Numbered from the stretch's first letter, positions 1-20,441 are shown. The stretch: 27,500 nucleotides of DNA from Armadillidium nasatum (GCA_009176605.1 SEYY01005545.1:62501-90000), one strand, 5' to 3'. Translations and numbers: made by a program. Notes: generated by a model not told the origin, from the sequence alone.

Positions 1-224
1 ACTTTCTAATAATAAATCCTATAAGACATATAAGCTTTTAAAGGTAGCGTAGCTTATCGAGTTAAATTTCTCTTCGGAGGAAGTTTCGATGAGTTCACGA
101 CGATTCTTCACTTCAAAGTTCTTGACGAAATGTATTAGGCCTCCACCAATAATTAGAGGTTTCTCTTTAGAGCTTCATGTAGGTTCTTCTATTCGTTGAC
201 CTTTCTTTTGGTTCTCGAAGAATG

Positions 225-309
225 TATTTTACCTCCACCTTGAAGATTTATGGCTAGAGATTTATTTTACCTCCACCTTTATGGCTAGAGATTTATTTAC
301 CTCCACCTC
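225..309 (+). repeat. Internal VNTR of satellite unit 1
   Basis: Three imperfect direct repeats of about 33 bp built on TTTACCTCCACCTT...GGCTAGAGATTTA. The equivalent block has two copies in unit 2 (1921-1986) and three copies in units 3 (3654-3748), 4 (5405-5500) and 5 (7188-7280). Copy-number change here explains part of the unit-length differences. Confidence 0.9.
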
Positions 310-381
310 GATTTAATTTCATAGACGATGAGATCATGATCATCATCATTCATCTGATCTCAATCATCTCTTTCTTTTATA

Positions 382-1648
382 ATCGTAGAGTTTAAGACGT
401 CTACGATCATTATCAAATTTAAAATAAATAAATGTTGAAGTTCGATATTTATGAATGAATTTAAAGTCCACTATTATTCAAGTATTCATTCAAAAATATA
501 ATTAACTAACATGATATATTTAAAAAGAACATAAAAGTTGAGAAATTGAACTTTTACATTTCTCCCTTTCTTAAAATATATCATGTTTCTAAATAATTTT
601 CCGGAAGAAAGTCGTAAGAAGAAAATAATATAAAATATGATCTTGATAATAGCCTTTCTCGAATAACTTCTCAAAATCCTGTGTTCATCTAGCATCTAGG
701 TCTTCTATGCAGAGATGTTCTTCATCCGATAATATAAATGAATATATTATCATTAGACTAAACTTACTTCCACCAATATTGAAACCAATAACATAAAGAT
801 GTTTCCATCAATATCTAAAAAAAATGATATCTTATTCTAAAGATATCTCCAGTTCTGAGTAGGATGCATAAGCCTATTCATCCTAGTCATAAAGCGGTCC
901 TATATTGGGTACATCCGAAGAGTGCATACCAATTAGATTAAAAATCTGCATAGGAACTTTTCCGCGAGACTAAACCGGATATAAATGACTGTTTAGGCCA
1001 CTATATCATTCAATATTCCACGTATATACGATTTTGATCTTCTTCATTATCTTTAGTCTACATAGTCTATCCTTTCTTAAATTCTCTGCAACTTCATTCC
1101 TGAACACGATGATCTTTCCAAAAATAAATAACAATAAATGATTTATAGGTTCTTCTTTCTTCCTTCTTCTTCTTATGTTATCATTAAATTAATTTAATTA
1201 ATAGTCTAATCATATTTCTAGTTTCTAATATTCTTATGTTTTTATGTTTGTTTTATCATTATCTTGGGTCATTGTCTGGTCGTAAGATATATAATACTTC
1301 TTACTTTGTTTAGAATCTTTAAAAAAAGATAGTTAAAAATATTTGACCTCCTTATGTTTCTTTGGTTTTAAATTTTCATTCCTAAATGATCCAATACATT
1401 TTAATTCGCCTGGCCGATCTTGACTTTCCTATAATACTTGAGAAGTTTAAGCTTTGTGCGCTCTCCTCCGCCATAATACATTCACGACTTATTGTCAAAT
1501 TTCGAGCGTTATTTATATCACAACTGATTTGGAATTCGTTGGATCTTTTCTTTACTTTATAATCGTCGTTACGTCCCAACGTCTGCTAACCAATTTAAAG
1601 ATATTTATAACTTATGGGATGAAAGAAATATTTTATAAGTTAATAAAT
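382..1648. other. Cluster of short inverted repeats inside the satellite unit
   Basis: Unit 1 contains several potential stem-loops, repeated in the other units: 382-389 with 400-407 (8 bp, perfect); 445-460 with 484-499 (16 bp, one mismatch); 510-521 with 574-585 (12 bp, perfect), which encloses 533-539 with 549-555 (7 bp, perfect); 826-833 with 840-847 (8 bp, perfect); and 1603-1615 with 1635-1648 (13 bp, one bulge). In unit 2 another stem pairs 2597-2603 with 2620-2626 and continues through 2605-2609 with 2615-2619. The pairings are read by eye; folding energies were not computed. Confidence 0.7.
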
Positions 1649-1691
1649 TCTTTAATTCCTTAATTTTATGTTAATGATTTATCTTAATTTA

Positions 1692-3432
1692 ACTTTCTAA
1701 TAATAAATCCTATAAGACATATAAGCTTTTTAAAATGGTAGCGTAGCTTATCGAGTTAAATTTCTCTTCGGAGGAAGTTTCGATGAGTTCACGACGATTC
1801 TTCACTTCAAAGTTCTTGACGAAATGTATTAGGCCTCCACCAAATAATTAGAGGTTTCTCTTTAGAGCTTCATGTAGGTTCTTCTATTCGTTGACCTTTC
1901 TTTTGGTTCCTCGAAGAATGTATTTTACCTCCACCTTGTGGCTAGAGATTTATTTTACCTCCACCTTTATGGCTAGAGATTTATTTACTTCATCAGTTGA
2001 TTTCTTGTCTTCTTAGCTCTTGTAGACTTCAAACTGAGACGATCAATCTTGCGCTATCATGTCTGGCTGACTGAACCTCATTCATTCCCATCTCATCTGA
2101 TCTCAATCAAGGTTTAACTCTTTCTTTTATAATCGTAGAGTTTAAGACGTCTACGATCATTATCAAATTGTTGAAGTTCGATATTTATGAATGAATTTAA
2201 AGTCCACTATTATTCAAGTATTCATTCAAAAATATAATTAACTAACATGATATATTTAAAAAGAACATAAAAGTTGAGAAATTGAACTTTTACATTTCTC
2301 CCTTTCTTAAAATATATCATGTTTCTAAATAATTTTCCGGAAGAAAGTCGTAAGAAGAAAATAATATAAAATATGATCTTGATAATAGCCTTTCTCGAAT
2401 AACTTCTCAAAATCCTGTGTTCATCTAGCATCTAGGTCTTCTATGCAGAGATGTTCTTCATCCGATAATATAAATGAATATATTATCATTAGACTAAACT
2501 TACTTCCACCAATATTGAAACCAATAACATAAAGATGTTTCCATCAATATCTAAAAAAAATGATATCTTATTCTAAAGATATCTCCAGTCTCTGAGTAGG
2601 ATGCAATAAGCGCTTTATTCATCCTAGTCATAAAGCGGTCCTATATTGGGTACATCCGAAGAGTGCATACCAATTAGATTAAAAATCTTCATAGGAACTT
2701 TTCCGCGAGACTAAACCGGATATAAATGACTGTTTAGGCCACTATATCATTCAATATTCCACGTATATACGATTTTGATCTTCTTCATTATCTTTAGTCT
2801 ACATAGTCTATCCTTTCTTAAATTCTCTGCAACTTCATTCCTGAACACGATGATCTTTCCAAAAATAAATAACAATAAATGATTTATAGGTTCTTCTTTC
2901 TTCCTTCTTCTTCTTATGTTATCATTAAATTAATTTAATTAATAGTCTAATCATATTTCTAGTTTCTAATATTCTTATGTTTTTATGTTTGTTTTATCAT
3001 TATCTTGGGTCATTGTCTGGTCGTAAGATATATAATACTTCTTACTTTGTTTAGAATCTTTAAAAAAAGATAGTTAAAAATATTTGACCTCCTTATGTTT
3101 CTTTGGTTTTAAATTTTCATTCCTAAATGATCCAATACATTTTAATTCGCCTGGCCGATCTTGACTTTCCTATAATACTTGAGAAGTTTAAGCTTTGTGC
3201 GCTCTCCTCCGCCATAATACATTCACGACTTATTGTCAAATTTCGAGCGTTATTTATATCACAACTGATTTGGAATTCGTTGGATCTTTTCTTTACTTTA
3301 TAATCGTCGTTACGTCCCAACGTCTGCTAACCAATTTAAAGATATTTATAACTTATGGGATGAAAGAAATATTTTATAAGTTAATAAATTCTTTAATTCC
3401 TTAATTTTATGTTAATGATTTATCTTAATTTA
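1692..3432. repeat. Satellite array, unit 2 (about 1.74 kb)
   Basis: Near-identical copy of unit 1 in direct orientation. It has the full left part, only two copies of the internal VNTR, and lacks a short AAAT-type run near 2168. It shares GAATTCGTTGG near 3270 with unit 1, whereas units 3 and 4 read GAATTCATTGG. Neighbouring units are therefore most alike, as expected if they arose by local unequal exchange. Confidence 0.95.
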
Positions 3433-5190
3433 ACTTTCTAATTATCCTATAAGACATATAAGCTTTTAATGGTAGCGTAGCTTATCGAGTTAAATTTCTC
3501 TTCGGAGGAAGTTTCGATGAGTTCACGACGATTCTTCACTTCAAAGTTCTTGACGAAATGTATTAGGCCTCCACCAATAATTAGAGGTTTCTCTTTAGAG
3601 CTTCATGTAGGTTCTTCTATTCGTTGACCTTTCTTTTGGTTCTCGAAGAATGTATTTTACCTCCACCTTGTGGCTAGAGATTTATTTTACCTCCACCTTT
3701 ATGGCTAGAGATTTATATTACCTCCACCTTTATGGCTAGAGATTTATTTACTTCATCAGTTGATTTCTTGTCTTCTTAGCTCTTGTAGACTTCAAACTGA
3801 GACGATCAATCTTGCGCTATCATGTCTGGCTGACTGAACCTCATTCATTCCCATCTCATCTGATCTCAATCAAGGTTTAACTCTTTCTTTTATAATCGTA
3901 GAGTTTAAGACGTCTACGATCATTATCAAATTTAAAATAAATAGTTGAAGTTCGATATTTATGAATGAATTTAAAGTCCACTATTATTCAAGTATTCATT
4001 CAAAAATATAATTAACTAACATGATATATTTAAAAAGAACATAAAAGTTGAGAAATTGAACTTTTACATTTCTCCCTTTCTTAAAATATATCATGTTTCT
4101 AAATAATTTTCCGGAAGAAAGTCGTAAGAAGAAAATAATATAAAATATGATCTTGATAATAGCCTTTCTCGAATAACTTCTCAAAATCCTGTGTTCATCT
4201 AGCATCTAGGTCTTCTATGCAGAGATGTTCTTCATCCGATAATATAAATGAATATATTATCATTAGACTAAACTTACTTCCACCAATATTGAAACCAATA
4301 ACATAAAGATGTTTCCATCAATATCTAAAAAAATGATATCTTATTCTAAAGATATCTCCAGTCTCTGAGTAGGATGCAATAAGCGCTTTATTCATCCTAG
4401 TCATAAAGCGGTCCTATATTGGGTACATCCGAAGAGTGCATACCAATTAGATTAAAAATCTTCATAGGAACTTTTCCGCGAGACTAAACCGGATATAAAT
4501 GACTGTTTAGGCCACTATATCATTCAATATTCCACGTATATACGATTTTGATCTTCTTCATTATCTTTAGTCTACATAGTCTATCCTTTCTTAAATTCTC
4601 TGCAACTTCATTCCTGAACACGATGATCTTTCCAAAAATAAATAACAATAAATGATTTATAGGTTCTTCTTTCTTCCTTCTTCTTCTTATGTTATCATTA
4701 AATTAATTTAATTAATAGTCTAATCATATTTCTAGTTTCTAATATTCTTATGTTTTTATGTTTGTTTTATCATTATCTTGGGTCATTGTCTGGTCGTAAG
4801 ATATATAATACTTCTTACTTTGTTTAGAATCTTTAAAAAAAGATAGTTAAAAATATTTGACCTCCTTATGTTTCTTTGGTTTTAAATTTTCATTCCTAAA
4901 TGATCCAATACATTTTAATTCGCCTGGCCGATCTTGACTTTCCTATAATACTTGAGAAGTTTAAGCTTTGTGCGCTCTCCTCCGCCATAATACATTCACG
5001 ACTTATTGTCAAATTTCGAGCGTTATTTATATCACAACTGATTTGGAATTCATTGGATCTTTTCTTTACTTTATAATCGTCGTTACGTCCCAACGTCTGC
5101 TAACCAATTTAAAGATATTTATAACTTATGGGATGAAAGAAATATTTTATAAGTTAATAAATTCTTTAATTCCTTAATTTTATGTTAATG
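3433..5190. repeat. Satellite array, unit 3 (about 1.75 kb)
   Basis: Third direct copy, with three internal VNTR copies. The junction to unit 4 has lost about 25 bp: the end-of-unit motif ATTTAT joins straight to CCTATAAGAC, skipping the TTAACTTTCTAATAATAAA segment seen at the unit 1/2 and 4/5 junctions. The unit 2/3 junction is also shortened, reading CTAATTATCC. Confidence 0.95.
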
Positions 5191-6959
5191 ATTTATCCTA
5201 TAAGACATATAAGCTTTTAATGGTAGCGTAGCTTATCGAGTTAAATTTCTCTTCGGAGGAAGTTTCGATGAGTTCACGACGATTCTTCACTTCAAAGTTC
5301 TTGACGAAATGTATTAGGCCTCCACCAATAATTAGAGGTTTCTCTTTAGAGCTTCATGTAGGTTCTTCTATTCGTTGACCTTTCTTTTGGTTCTCGAAGA
5401 ATGTATTTTACCTCCACCTTGTGGCTAGAGATTTATTTTACCTCCACCTTTATGGCTAGAGATTTATATTACCTCCACCTTTATGGCTAGAGATTTATTT
5501 ACTTCATCAGTTGATTTCTTGTCTTCTTAGCTCTTGTAGACTTCAAACTGAGACGATCAATCTTGCGCTATCATGTCTGGCTGACTGAACCTCATTCATT
5601 CCCATCTCATCTGATCTCAATCAAGGTTTAACTCTTTCTTTTATAATCGTAGAGTTTAAGACGTCTACGATCATTATCAAATTTAAAATAAATAAATGTT
5701 GAAGTTCGATATTTATGAATGAATTTAAAGTCCACTATTATTCAAGTATTCATTCAAAAATATAATTAACTAACATGATATATTTAAAAAGAACATAAAA
5801 GTTGAGAAATTGAACTTTTACATTTCTCCCTTTCTTAAAATATATCATGTTTCTAAATAATTTTCCGGAAGAAAGTCGTAAGAAGAAAATAATATAAAAT
5901 ATGATCTTGATAATAGCCTTTCTCGAATAACTTCTCAAAATCCTGTGTTCATCTAGCATCTAGGTCTTCTATGCAGAGATGTTCTTCATCCGATAATATA
6001 AATGAATATATTATCATTAGACTAAACTTACTTCCACCAATATTGAAACCAATAACATAAAGATGTTTCCATCAATATCTAAAAAAATGATATCTTATTC
6101 TAAAGATATCTCCAGTCTCTGAGTAGGATGCAATAAGCGCTTTATTCATCCTAGTCATAAAGCGGTCCTATATTGGGTACATCCGAAGAGTGCATACCAA
6201 TTAGATTAAAAATCTTCATAGGAACTTTTCCGCGAGACTAAACCGGATATAAATGACTGTTTAGGCCACTATATCATTCAATATTCCACGTATATACGAT
6301 TTTGATCTTCTTCATTATCTTTAGTCTACATAGTCTATCCTTTCTTAAATTCTCTGCAACTTCATTCCTGAACACGATGATCTTTCCAAAAATAAATAAC
6401 AATAAATGATTTATAGGTTCTTCTTTCTTCCTTCTTCTTCTTATGTTATCATTAAATTAATTTAATTAATAGTCTAATCATATTTCTAGTTTCTAATATT
6501 CTTATGTTTTTATGTTTGTTTTATCATTATCTTGGGTCATTGTCTGGTCGTAAGATATATAATACTTCTTACTTTGTTTAGAATCTTTAAAAAAAGATAG
6601 TTAAAAATATTTGACCTCCTTATGTTTCTTTGGTTTTAAATTTTCATTCCTAAATGATCCAATACATTTTAATTCGCCTGGCCGATCTTGACTTTCCTAT
6701 AATACTTGAGAAGTTTAAGCTTTGTGCGCTCTCCTCCGCCATAATACATTCACGACTTATTGTCAAATTTCGAGCGTTATTTATATCACAACTGATTTGG
6801 AATTCATTGGATCTTTTCTTTACTTTATAATCGTCGTTACGTCCCAACGTCTGCTAACCAATTTAAAGATATTTATAACTTATGGGATGAAAGAAATATT
6901 TTATAAGTTAATAAATTCTTTAATTCCTTAATTTTATGTTAATGATTTATCTTAATTTA
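5191..6959. repeat. Satellite array, unit 4 (about 1.77 kb)
   Basis: Fourth direct copy. It is the closest match to unit 3, sharing the GAATTCATTGG variant, the three-copy VNTR and the seven-A run before GATATC. It contains no recognisable gene. Confidence 0.95.
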
Positions 6960-9302
<2,343 letters not shown>

Positions 9303-9518
9303 TTTTTTAATTAGCTTCAAGTTGCGAACTTCTAAAAGGTTTATCAAAAAAGTTTCCTTAATAAGTTAATTACTTCCTTTTAAATAATAATGGATGCAAA
9401 ATTGGCTGAAGCTGAAAGCATTTTTGAGGCTTCATAAATAAGTTCGTTTACCTTTTAAATGCCTTTATATAACTTCAAAATTTCATTCACATGTCATATA
9501 TTTAATACATACCTATAG

Positions 9519-10660
<1,142 letters not shown>

Positions 10661-10741
10661 GTTAAAAGGCTTGAAGAATTTTCCTTTTCCATTTTATCTT
10701 GTTAACACTATCTGACATTCTTCTTTGCATAATTTAGAAGT

Positions 10742-11630
<889 letters not shown>

Positions 11631-11802
11631 GAAGTTATATTTAATTTCTTATAGAAATAGCTTCTACAGGGTATCCAACTTGTTGTTTGCTTCAGATATG
11701 GTTTTATTGATATCAAATTACTGGTCATATGAACATTTTCGATGATTCGTAAATAGTTTGGAGTCGTAAATAGTAAGGAGCTCCGTTTTCTGTCTATTTT
11801 CA

Positions 11803-12695
<893 letters not shown>

Positions 12696-12849
12696 ATTTT
12701 TCTTATTTATTTTTTATTTTTATGTCCTTACTGGGAGCAATTCTCCATTTTGGGTTTAATTTTAAACTCTTATTTTTTTTTCCTTTCATAATTTCTGTCA
12801 TGAAGGGGAATATAAGTTCCGTAAACATTGCACAATTTTATTATTTACT

Positions 12850-13810
<961 letters not shown>

Positions 13811-13950
13811 CAAAAGAAAATATCCAAAAGAAAGCTCATAAATAACCTATCATACAGACCACCTCAAAGGACTCCCCCGACTACACTCTGACACAAGGCA
13901 AAGGGTCAGTTACTATCCTCTTTCTCTCACAAACCATTAAACATTAGCAA

Positions 13951-14040
13951 GTATAAAAACCACATGTCTCGTGAAGTTAAAATATACGAACTTTTTAAGT
14001 TTACTCTACGAAGAATCGAACACTGGCCTCTAAGATCGTA
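13951..14040 (-). mobile_element. tRNA-derived SINE copy 2 (5'-truncated)
   Basis: The minus strand shows a B-box-like GTGTTCGATTC (14012-14022) and a body that aligns with copy 3 through CACGAGACATGTGG (13962-13975). The A-box region is missing because the copy stops at about 14040, where copy 3 begins in the opposite direction. Confidence 0.55.
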
Positions 14041-14169
14041 AGACTGTCGTGGTATAGAGGTGACGCTCTGCTTTATTAGCATAAGAGGTCAGGGTTCGAT
14101 TCCTCTTAAGGGAGGCTTAAAAAATTTGAATTTTTTAACTCCACGAGCCATGTGGTTCTAATACATTCT
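14041..14169 (+). mobile_element. tRNA-derived SINE copy 3
   Basis: Plus strand, starting near GACTGTCGTGG. A pol III A-box-like TGGTATAGAGG lies at 14050-14060 and a perfect B-box GGTTCGATTCC at 14093-14103, 33 bp apart, within the usual spacing. A body of about 65 bp contains two short AT-rich inverted arms (AAAATTTGAATTTTTT), then CCACGAGCCATGTGG, and then the (AT)n array. It may instead be a degenerate tRNA gene, but the homology to copies 1, 2 and 4 favours a dispersed SINE. Confidence 0.65.
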
Positions 14170-14924
<755 letters not shown>

Positions 14925-15689
14925 GCTTTACTCTTAGATTATATGTAAGAATGAGCATAGCTGTAAAGTCTGTGGACGGAGAGTTGAACAGAGTAAGGAC
15001 GAAATTCTCTTTAAGTTGATAAGGTATGAGATTTTCAAGTACGGAAGAATAGTGTCCTTTGCAATATCGGTAGTCTTATGAAGATTTATGCACCAGTTCG
15101 ACGACAAGAAAGAAATTGGATAAATTCTCCGGGAAAGGGAGAATTAATAACGGGAAAACTCTTGACTCTATCCTTTCTAGAAGATTTGTTTAAGGAGGAA
15201 CCACCTCAGATATACGCTGCATCCTCTAAACATAAGCAAGCAACGCATTCATACAGGGCAAGCATCTGGGACTATATACTGAAGCTCTGAGGAAATCTGA
15301 AAGCATCCAACCTCTTAGAAACTTGGTTCATGAGATAAATAATTCAACTCTTTCAAGAAATATAATGAAGAAAATAGAAAGTTATTTTCAAAGAAGATGC
15401 TGTAGTTATGTGGAAGAATTTGTTGAGAGTATCAATGAAGGAAATTGTCTCGGCATTTGCAGTTCTCCGGACCAGAGCAGAAAAGACGTTACAGATAACA
15501 GAAATTCCGACGGAAGCAGATTTTCCTTAAAAAGAATTTTCTCACAAGCAATGAAGGCGGAGACAGACATGTCTAATTGAAAAAAGTAAAAATTTTCGGT
15601 AGAAGATATCAAAATATTGGACTTGAAGAACCGACAGAACCACAATTTATGGTTCTTTGAAACCTAAGAGAGCCTTCGGGAAGGATCTC

Positions 15690-15690
<1 letters not shown>
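14925..15690 (-). pseudogene. Decayed LINE copy: reverse transcriptase from the G-V-P-Q-G-S region to the C-terminus
   Basis: The minus strand, from about 15660 down, gives in broken frames I-N-C-G-S-V-G-S-S-S-P (family form near I-N-x-G-V-P-Q-G-S), then L-P-H-N-Y-S-I-F-F (about 15380-15410), R-C-L-P-C-M-N-A near 15240-15270, L-E-R-I-E-S-R-V near 15160-15190 and a tail with S-T-L-R-P near 14980. The order matches the same family as the copies at 9655 and 18404. The Y-A-D-D box is not recognisable. Open frames on the plus strand here are shadows. Confidence 0.55.
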
Positions 15691-16636
<946 letters not shown>

Positions 16637-16639
16637 TTT

Positions 16640-17650
16640 ACTCTCTCTCTTCTTCCATTAAAAAAAGGGAGAGAATGGGAAAATAGGGAGTGAAAAAGAG
16701 AGCTATCGAAGGGAAGGGGTATTTAAGGCCTCCAAGCCCAGATTTCGCTCTTTAGAAATGAATTTTTGAGGGAATGAAAACAAGCATGTTTTTCCAGCTT
16801 AAATTAGAAATCTTATAAAAGTTAGAGGACTGTCACCCTGAGGCAACAATTTAAAGTATAATATGAAAGGAGTTAAGAGAGGTAAATTCGTCGTAATTGG
16901 AGTAAATATGTTGCAAAGAGACAAAAATAAGGCCATTAACGAAAAACAGGAAGCGAGTTGGGGATAGCTCAGACCCTGAAGAACATTACTATAAGAAGAT
17001 TAACTGCTGAATGTTTACTGTATAAAACACCTGTTAAAGAAAGACCAGAGAGGAGACCAGAGAGAAGGATTAAAAACAAGAAAGATCCTTATAAATATAA
17101 GCTTAGTAAATTATTCTTTGAAAGATTTCGAAATGTCTAGTAAATTAGTAAAAGATTCACCGAAATGGCGAAGAGCAGAGAATTAAAAGTCAGGGAAATT
17201 GAAAGATGAGCACTAGTCGTGCGCTACTTGTGGAAGGAAAACAGGTGATGAGAAATAAGATTCGAAGAATCAAGATATTCCCAAATCCTCTTGTTAAGGA
17301 TAGACTTGAAAACTTTAGAAGGAACAGAAGTTTATTAAAGCTATTGACAATTGTCAGAAGGTTAAGGAGGATTCCCCTCTTTCGGCATAGGTTGAATGCG
17401 CCCAGGTTTCCAACGATCATAGTTGACAGACAAAGACAAAACAGATTACCAAGGCAGGACCGCAGGGTGGAAGCTCGGAAGTACAATTTTTAAGGACTAT
17501 AGGAAGAATGCCATTAGCATCCTATGCTTTCTTAGAACCAAGTTCAGAGAGAGGAGGAAGTAACAGATTTAGAAAAGATTATAATTTAGCATATAAATGA
17601 ATGAGGAGATATGGAAGTCGAGGAACAGCTTCGAAATATTCTAAAGTGGA
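16640..17650 (-). pseudogene. Decayed LINE copy: reverse-transcriptase core
   Basis: The minus strand covers the central RT domain. A-N-G-I-L-P-I-V-L-K-N-C (about 17470-17510, family form G-P-D-G-x-P-P-I-V-L-K) is followed by L-F-C-L-C-L-S-T (about 17410-17440) and C-R-K-R-G. A long gap in the motifs follows, then S-G-S-E-L-S-P-T-R-F-L-F-F-V-N (about 16930-16975), a former Y-A-D-D box that now reads N-Y-D-E (about 16880), and W-K-N-M-L-V-F...S-K (about 16760-16800). The catalytic box is lost and stops are frequent. The minus frame at 17190-17486 and the plus frame over it are long only by chance. Confidence 0.6.
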
Positions 17651-17711
17651 ATAGAAGTAAGGGTCTGAGAAGGAGGGAAAGGAAAAAGGATAAGAAGCAA
17701 GAGATAAAACT

Positions 17712-17714
<3 letters not shown>

Positions 17715-17748
<34 letters not shown>
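17715..17748. repeat. T34 homopolymer
   Basis: Pure T run. On the minus strand it would be an A34 tail for whatever lies at 17749-17811, which I do not recognise. Confidence 0.95.
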
Positions 17749-17750
<2 letters not shown>

Positions 17751-17809
17751 ATAAGTCAAAATATGGGATGAAGGAAATAAACCAGAAAGATAATTTTACT
17801 TCCCATGAA

Positions 17810-17811
<2 letters not shown>

Positions 17812-17881
<70 letters not shown>
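17812..17881. repeat. (AT)35 microsatellite
   Basis: Pure 70-bp array. Confidence 0.98.
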
Positions 17882-17883
<2 letters not shown>

Positions 17884-17941
17884 AAGGGAAGTTCCCATTC
17901 GTCACTGATTGTTCGCTAAATTAAAATTTTTATAAATTTGT

Positions 17942-17994
17942 AATTTATTTATTTATTTATTTATTTATTTTTTATTTATTTATTTATTATTTTA
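17942..17994. repeat. (TTTA)n microsatellite
   Basis: Imperfect TTTA/ATTT tetranucleotide run of about 53 bp in an otherwise unassigned stretch (17882-18187). Confidence 0.9.
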
Positions 17995-18183
17995 GGGTGA
18001 CCTAACCTAGATAGCACAAGCAATTTCATTTGAATTGTTTTCTCACTCTTCACATAATCCACTCATTTAATTTCTAATTTAATATTTTCTAATTTTATCT
18101 TTTAACGTCACAAAGAATAACACTTGTCTATACAGATAGGTGTATAAGTGCGCGTCTGAAATATGTATATGTATTCTTTTATA

Positions 18184-18395
<212 letters not shown>

Positions 18396-18403
18396 AGGGA
18401 GAT

Positions 18404-20114
18404 AAACCAGAATGATAAACAGTCTCTTGCCTAATTTCCAATTTGTCAAACAACACTTCTTTTCTTCTACACTTCAACTCTTGTTATCAATTGAAAATCA
18501 GGCGGTTGAATGCTCTGACAACAAACCCTACTCTGTTTCCTCTAACCGTCTCTATCCTCAATTTTCAACCAGGGGCGAATGTTGCGCATATGTGCATAGC
18601 GATTGTGTCTGTCCTCGTGTATCTAATTTAGAGTCTTCTAAATTATCTAAAATTGCAATTTCTTTTAAAAACGTCATTTCTGTTCTCTCTGTGCTTAATT
18701 CTTAGAAGGCGTACGGTCCTGGTGGTATCCCTCTTGTGGTTCTCAAATCTTGGGCTTCTGAGCTTGCACCCTACCTTGGTAAACAATTTTGTCTTTGTCT
18801 TTCTACTTCAATCTCCTCTTATTGCTGGAAATATGCGTTCATTCAGCCAGTGCGGAAGAAGGGAAACCTTTCTCAATCCTTCAACTACCGTCCCATTTCT
18901 TTAACCCTTATTCTTTCTAAAGTTTTTGAATCTATTCTTAACAGAAAGATTTGAAAGCATCTCACTTCTTCTTATCTTTAATCGCCAGTATGACTTTCGT
19001 AAAGAGCCCTTTACTGGTGATCTTTTTTCCCTTCTCTCTGACTATTGGTCCTTCACGCTTCGACATTTTGGTGAATGTTTTGCTGTCTCACTGGATATAT
19101 CGAATGTTTTTGATTTATTCTGACACATAGCTTTATTTCAAAACTTTCCTCTTTCAGAATCTGTCCTTCTCCCCGTGTTCTTCTCTCTGATTTCCTTTAG
19201 GGTCATTCTATAGCTTTTAATTGTGGGGTTAATCAAGGATCTTTCCTATCCTATCTTTTCAACTTTTCATTATTTTCTCTCCATTACTTCATCACTTACC
19301 CACTCCCATGCCGATGACTGTACTCTCCTTACTCCCTTTCAATTTGAAGGATGCCCCACCCAACAGGAGTTAATAGACACAAGGAGGGTAGCTTTGAAGC
19401 AACTAACTTCTGATCTTTCTCCCATTTCAAATTGGGGCAGAGAAAACATGATTATTTTTAATGCCTCAAAAACTCAGTTCCTCCATGTCTTTACTCAATA
19501 AAACTTTCCACACAAATATGAACATCTTCTCCAAATGCACACAACTCAAACCTTCTTCTGTCCTTAATATTGTTAGGTGTTTAACTTTCTCGAGATTTTT
19601 ATTGGGAATATCACATTACCTCTTTCTAAACAAGCTTCTAAGAGATTGAGTATCCTGATGCTATTTTGTAATTTCTTATCGCCACCCCAGTTGCTTCCTT
19701 TTTATAAGGGTGTTGTTCGCCCTTGTATGGAATACGCCTCACACATCTGAGGTGGTCCCACTCACACAGCTCTTCTTTAAAGGAGGAATCTAGGACTTTT
19801 AATATTATCAACTCTTCCGCTCTTCTGCTCTTCTGAACTCTCCTGTCTCATAACTCTTCCAATGAGAAGGGCACGCCTTTGTGCACAGTCTCATCCTTTC
19901 TCTGTCCAACTCTCTGACTCCTTACTTAACCGCTATGCTCAACCTTACATGTACACTACTGGTAAAGTCTTTAACACATTCCTTTTCTCTTTTTCCTTTA
20001 TCTATCTATATCTATATTCCCAACTTCATTTTAATGACACACCTTCAAACGTCGTTTACCGGGACATGTCGGCCTTTAATTGAACCTGGAGTTTGATATT
20101 TCCACAAATCTGGA
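18404..20114 (+). pseudogene. Internally deleted LINE copy: endonuclease start joined to reverse transcriptase, with 3' end
   Basis: Jockey/CR1-like non-LTR retrotransposon. The start of the APE-type endonuclease (C-C-A-Y-V...S-R/N-L-E-S-S, about 18575-18640) runs into the RT N-terminus at about 18660, in the same frame, with the middle of the ORF deleted. RT landmarks: K-A-Y-G-P-G-G-I-P at 18706-18732, L-G-K-Q-F-C-L-C-L-S-T near 18775-18810, N-Y-R-P-I-S-L near 18883-18903, and motif A L-D-I-S-N-V-F-D-L-F then a stop near 19090-19123. Further on are G-V-N-Q-G-S near 19226 and a catalytic box that reads H-A-D-D instead of Y-A-D-D near 19308-19320. A tail frame is open at 19862-20083. Stops at 18703 and 18952 and frameshifts make it inactive. 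The 3' UTR of about 30 bp ends in (AT)n. Confidence 0.8.
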
Positions 20115-20226
<112 letters not shown>

Positions 20227-20344
20227 AGTATGTTCATCAATTATTCTTTTTTTTTTTCCTTTTCGTGCAGAAAAAATCTTTTATCTGTTACTTTTTATCA
20301 CATGACGGATGTCATTTGGAAACTAAATTTATGTTGAAAGTGCA

Positions 20345-20351
<7 letters not shown>

Positions 20352-20439
<88 letters not shown>
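20352..20439. repeat. (AT)n microsatellite
   Basis: An 88-bp array with one AA slip at 20389-20390. The 125 bp between this array and the preceding one (20227-20351) are unassigned. Confidence 0.97.

Positions 20440-20441
<2 letters not shown>

Larger units (their letters stand above)
1..1691. repeat. Satellite array, unit 1 (about 1.69 kb)
   Basis: First visible copy of a tandem satellite; the start may be cut by the window edge. The same sequence recurs from 1692, 3433, 5191 and about 6960. The unit is strongly AT-rich and I recognise no gene, tRNA, 5S rRNA or snRNA in it. This copy is a variant. At about 303-345 it lacks roughly 100 bp present in units 2-5, the stretch that begins CTTCATCAGTTGATTTC, and carries a short GATCATGATCATCATC segment instead. 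The hairpin near 860-888 is also shortened on both arms. The 65-69 codon open frames that recur in every unit (for example minus strand 486-695) follow from array homogeneity and show no codon-level sign of selection. Confidence 0.95.

Noticed and set aside
486-6931. Recurring 65-69 codon frames in each satellite unit
   Set aside because: They are identical because the units are homogenised. Overlapping frames are open on opposite strands, the units are AT-rich, and no domain or start context supports them.
17206-17493. Plus-strand 95-codon basic frame
   Set aside because: It is the antisense shadow of the decayed reverse transcriptase on the minus strand.
17992-18009. TTAGG and CCTAA motifs side by side, like an arthropod telomere junction
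   Set aside because: Only one TTAGG and two CCTA(A) units occur. There is no telomeric array, so chance is enough.
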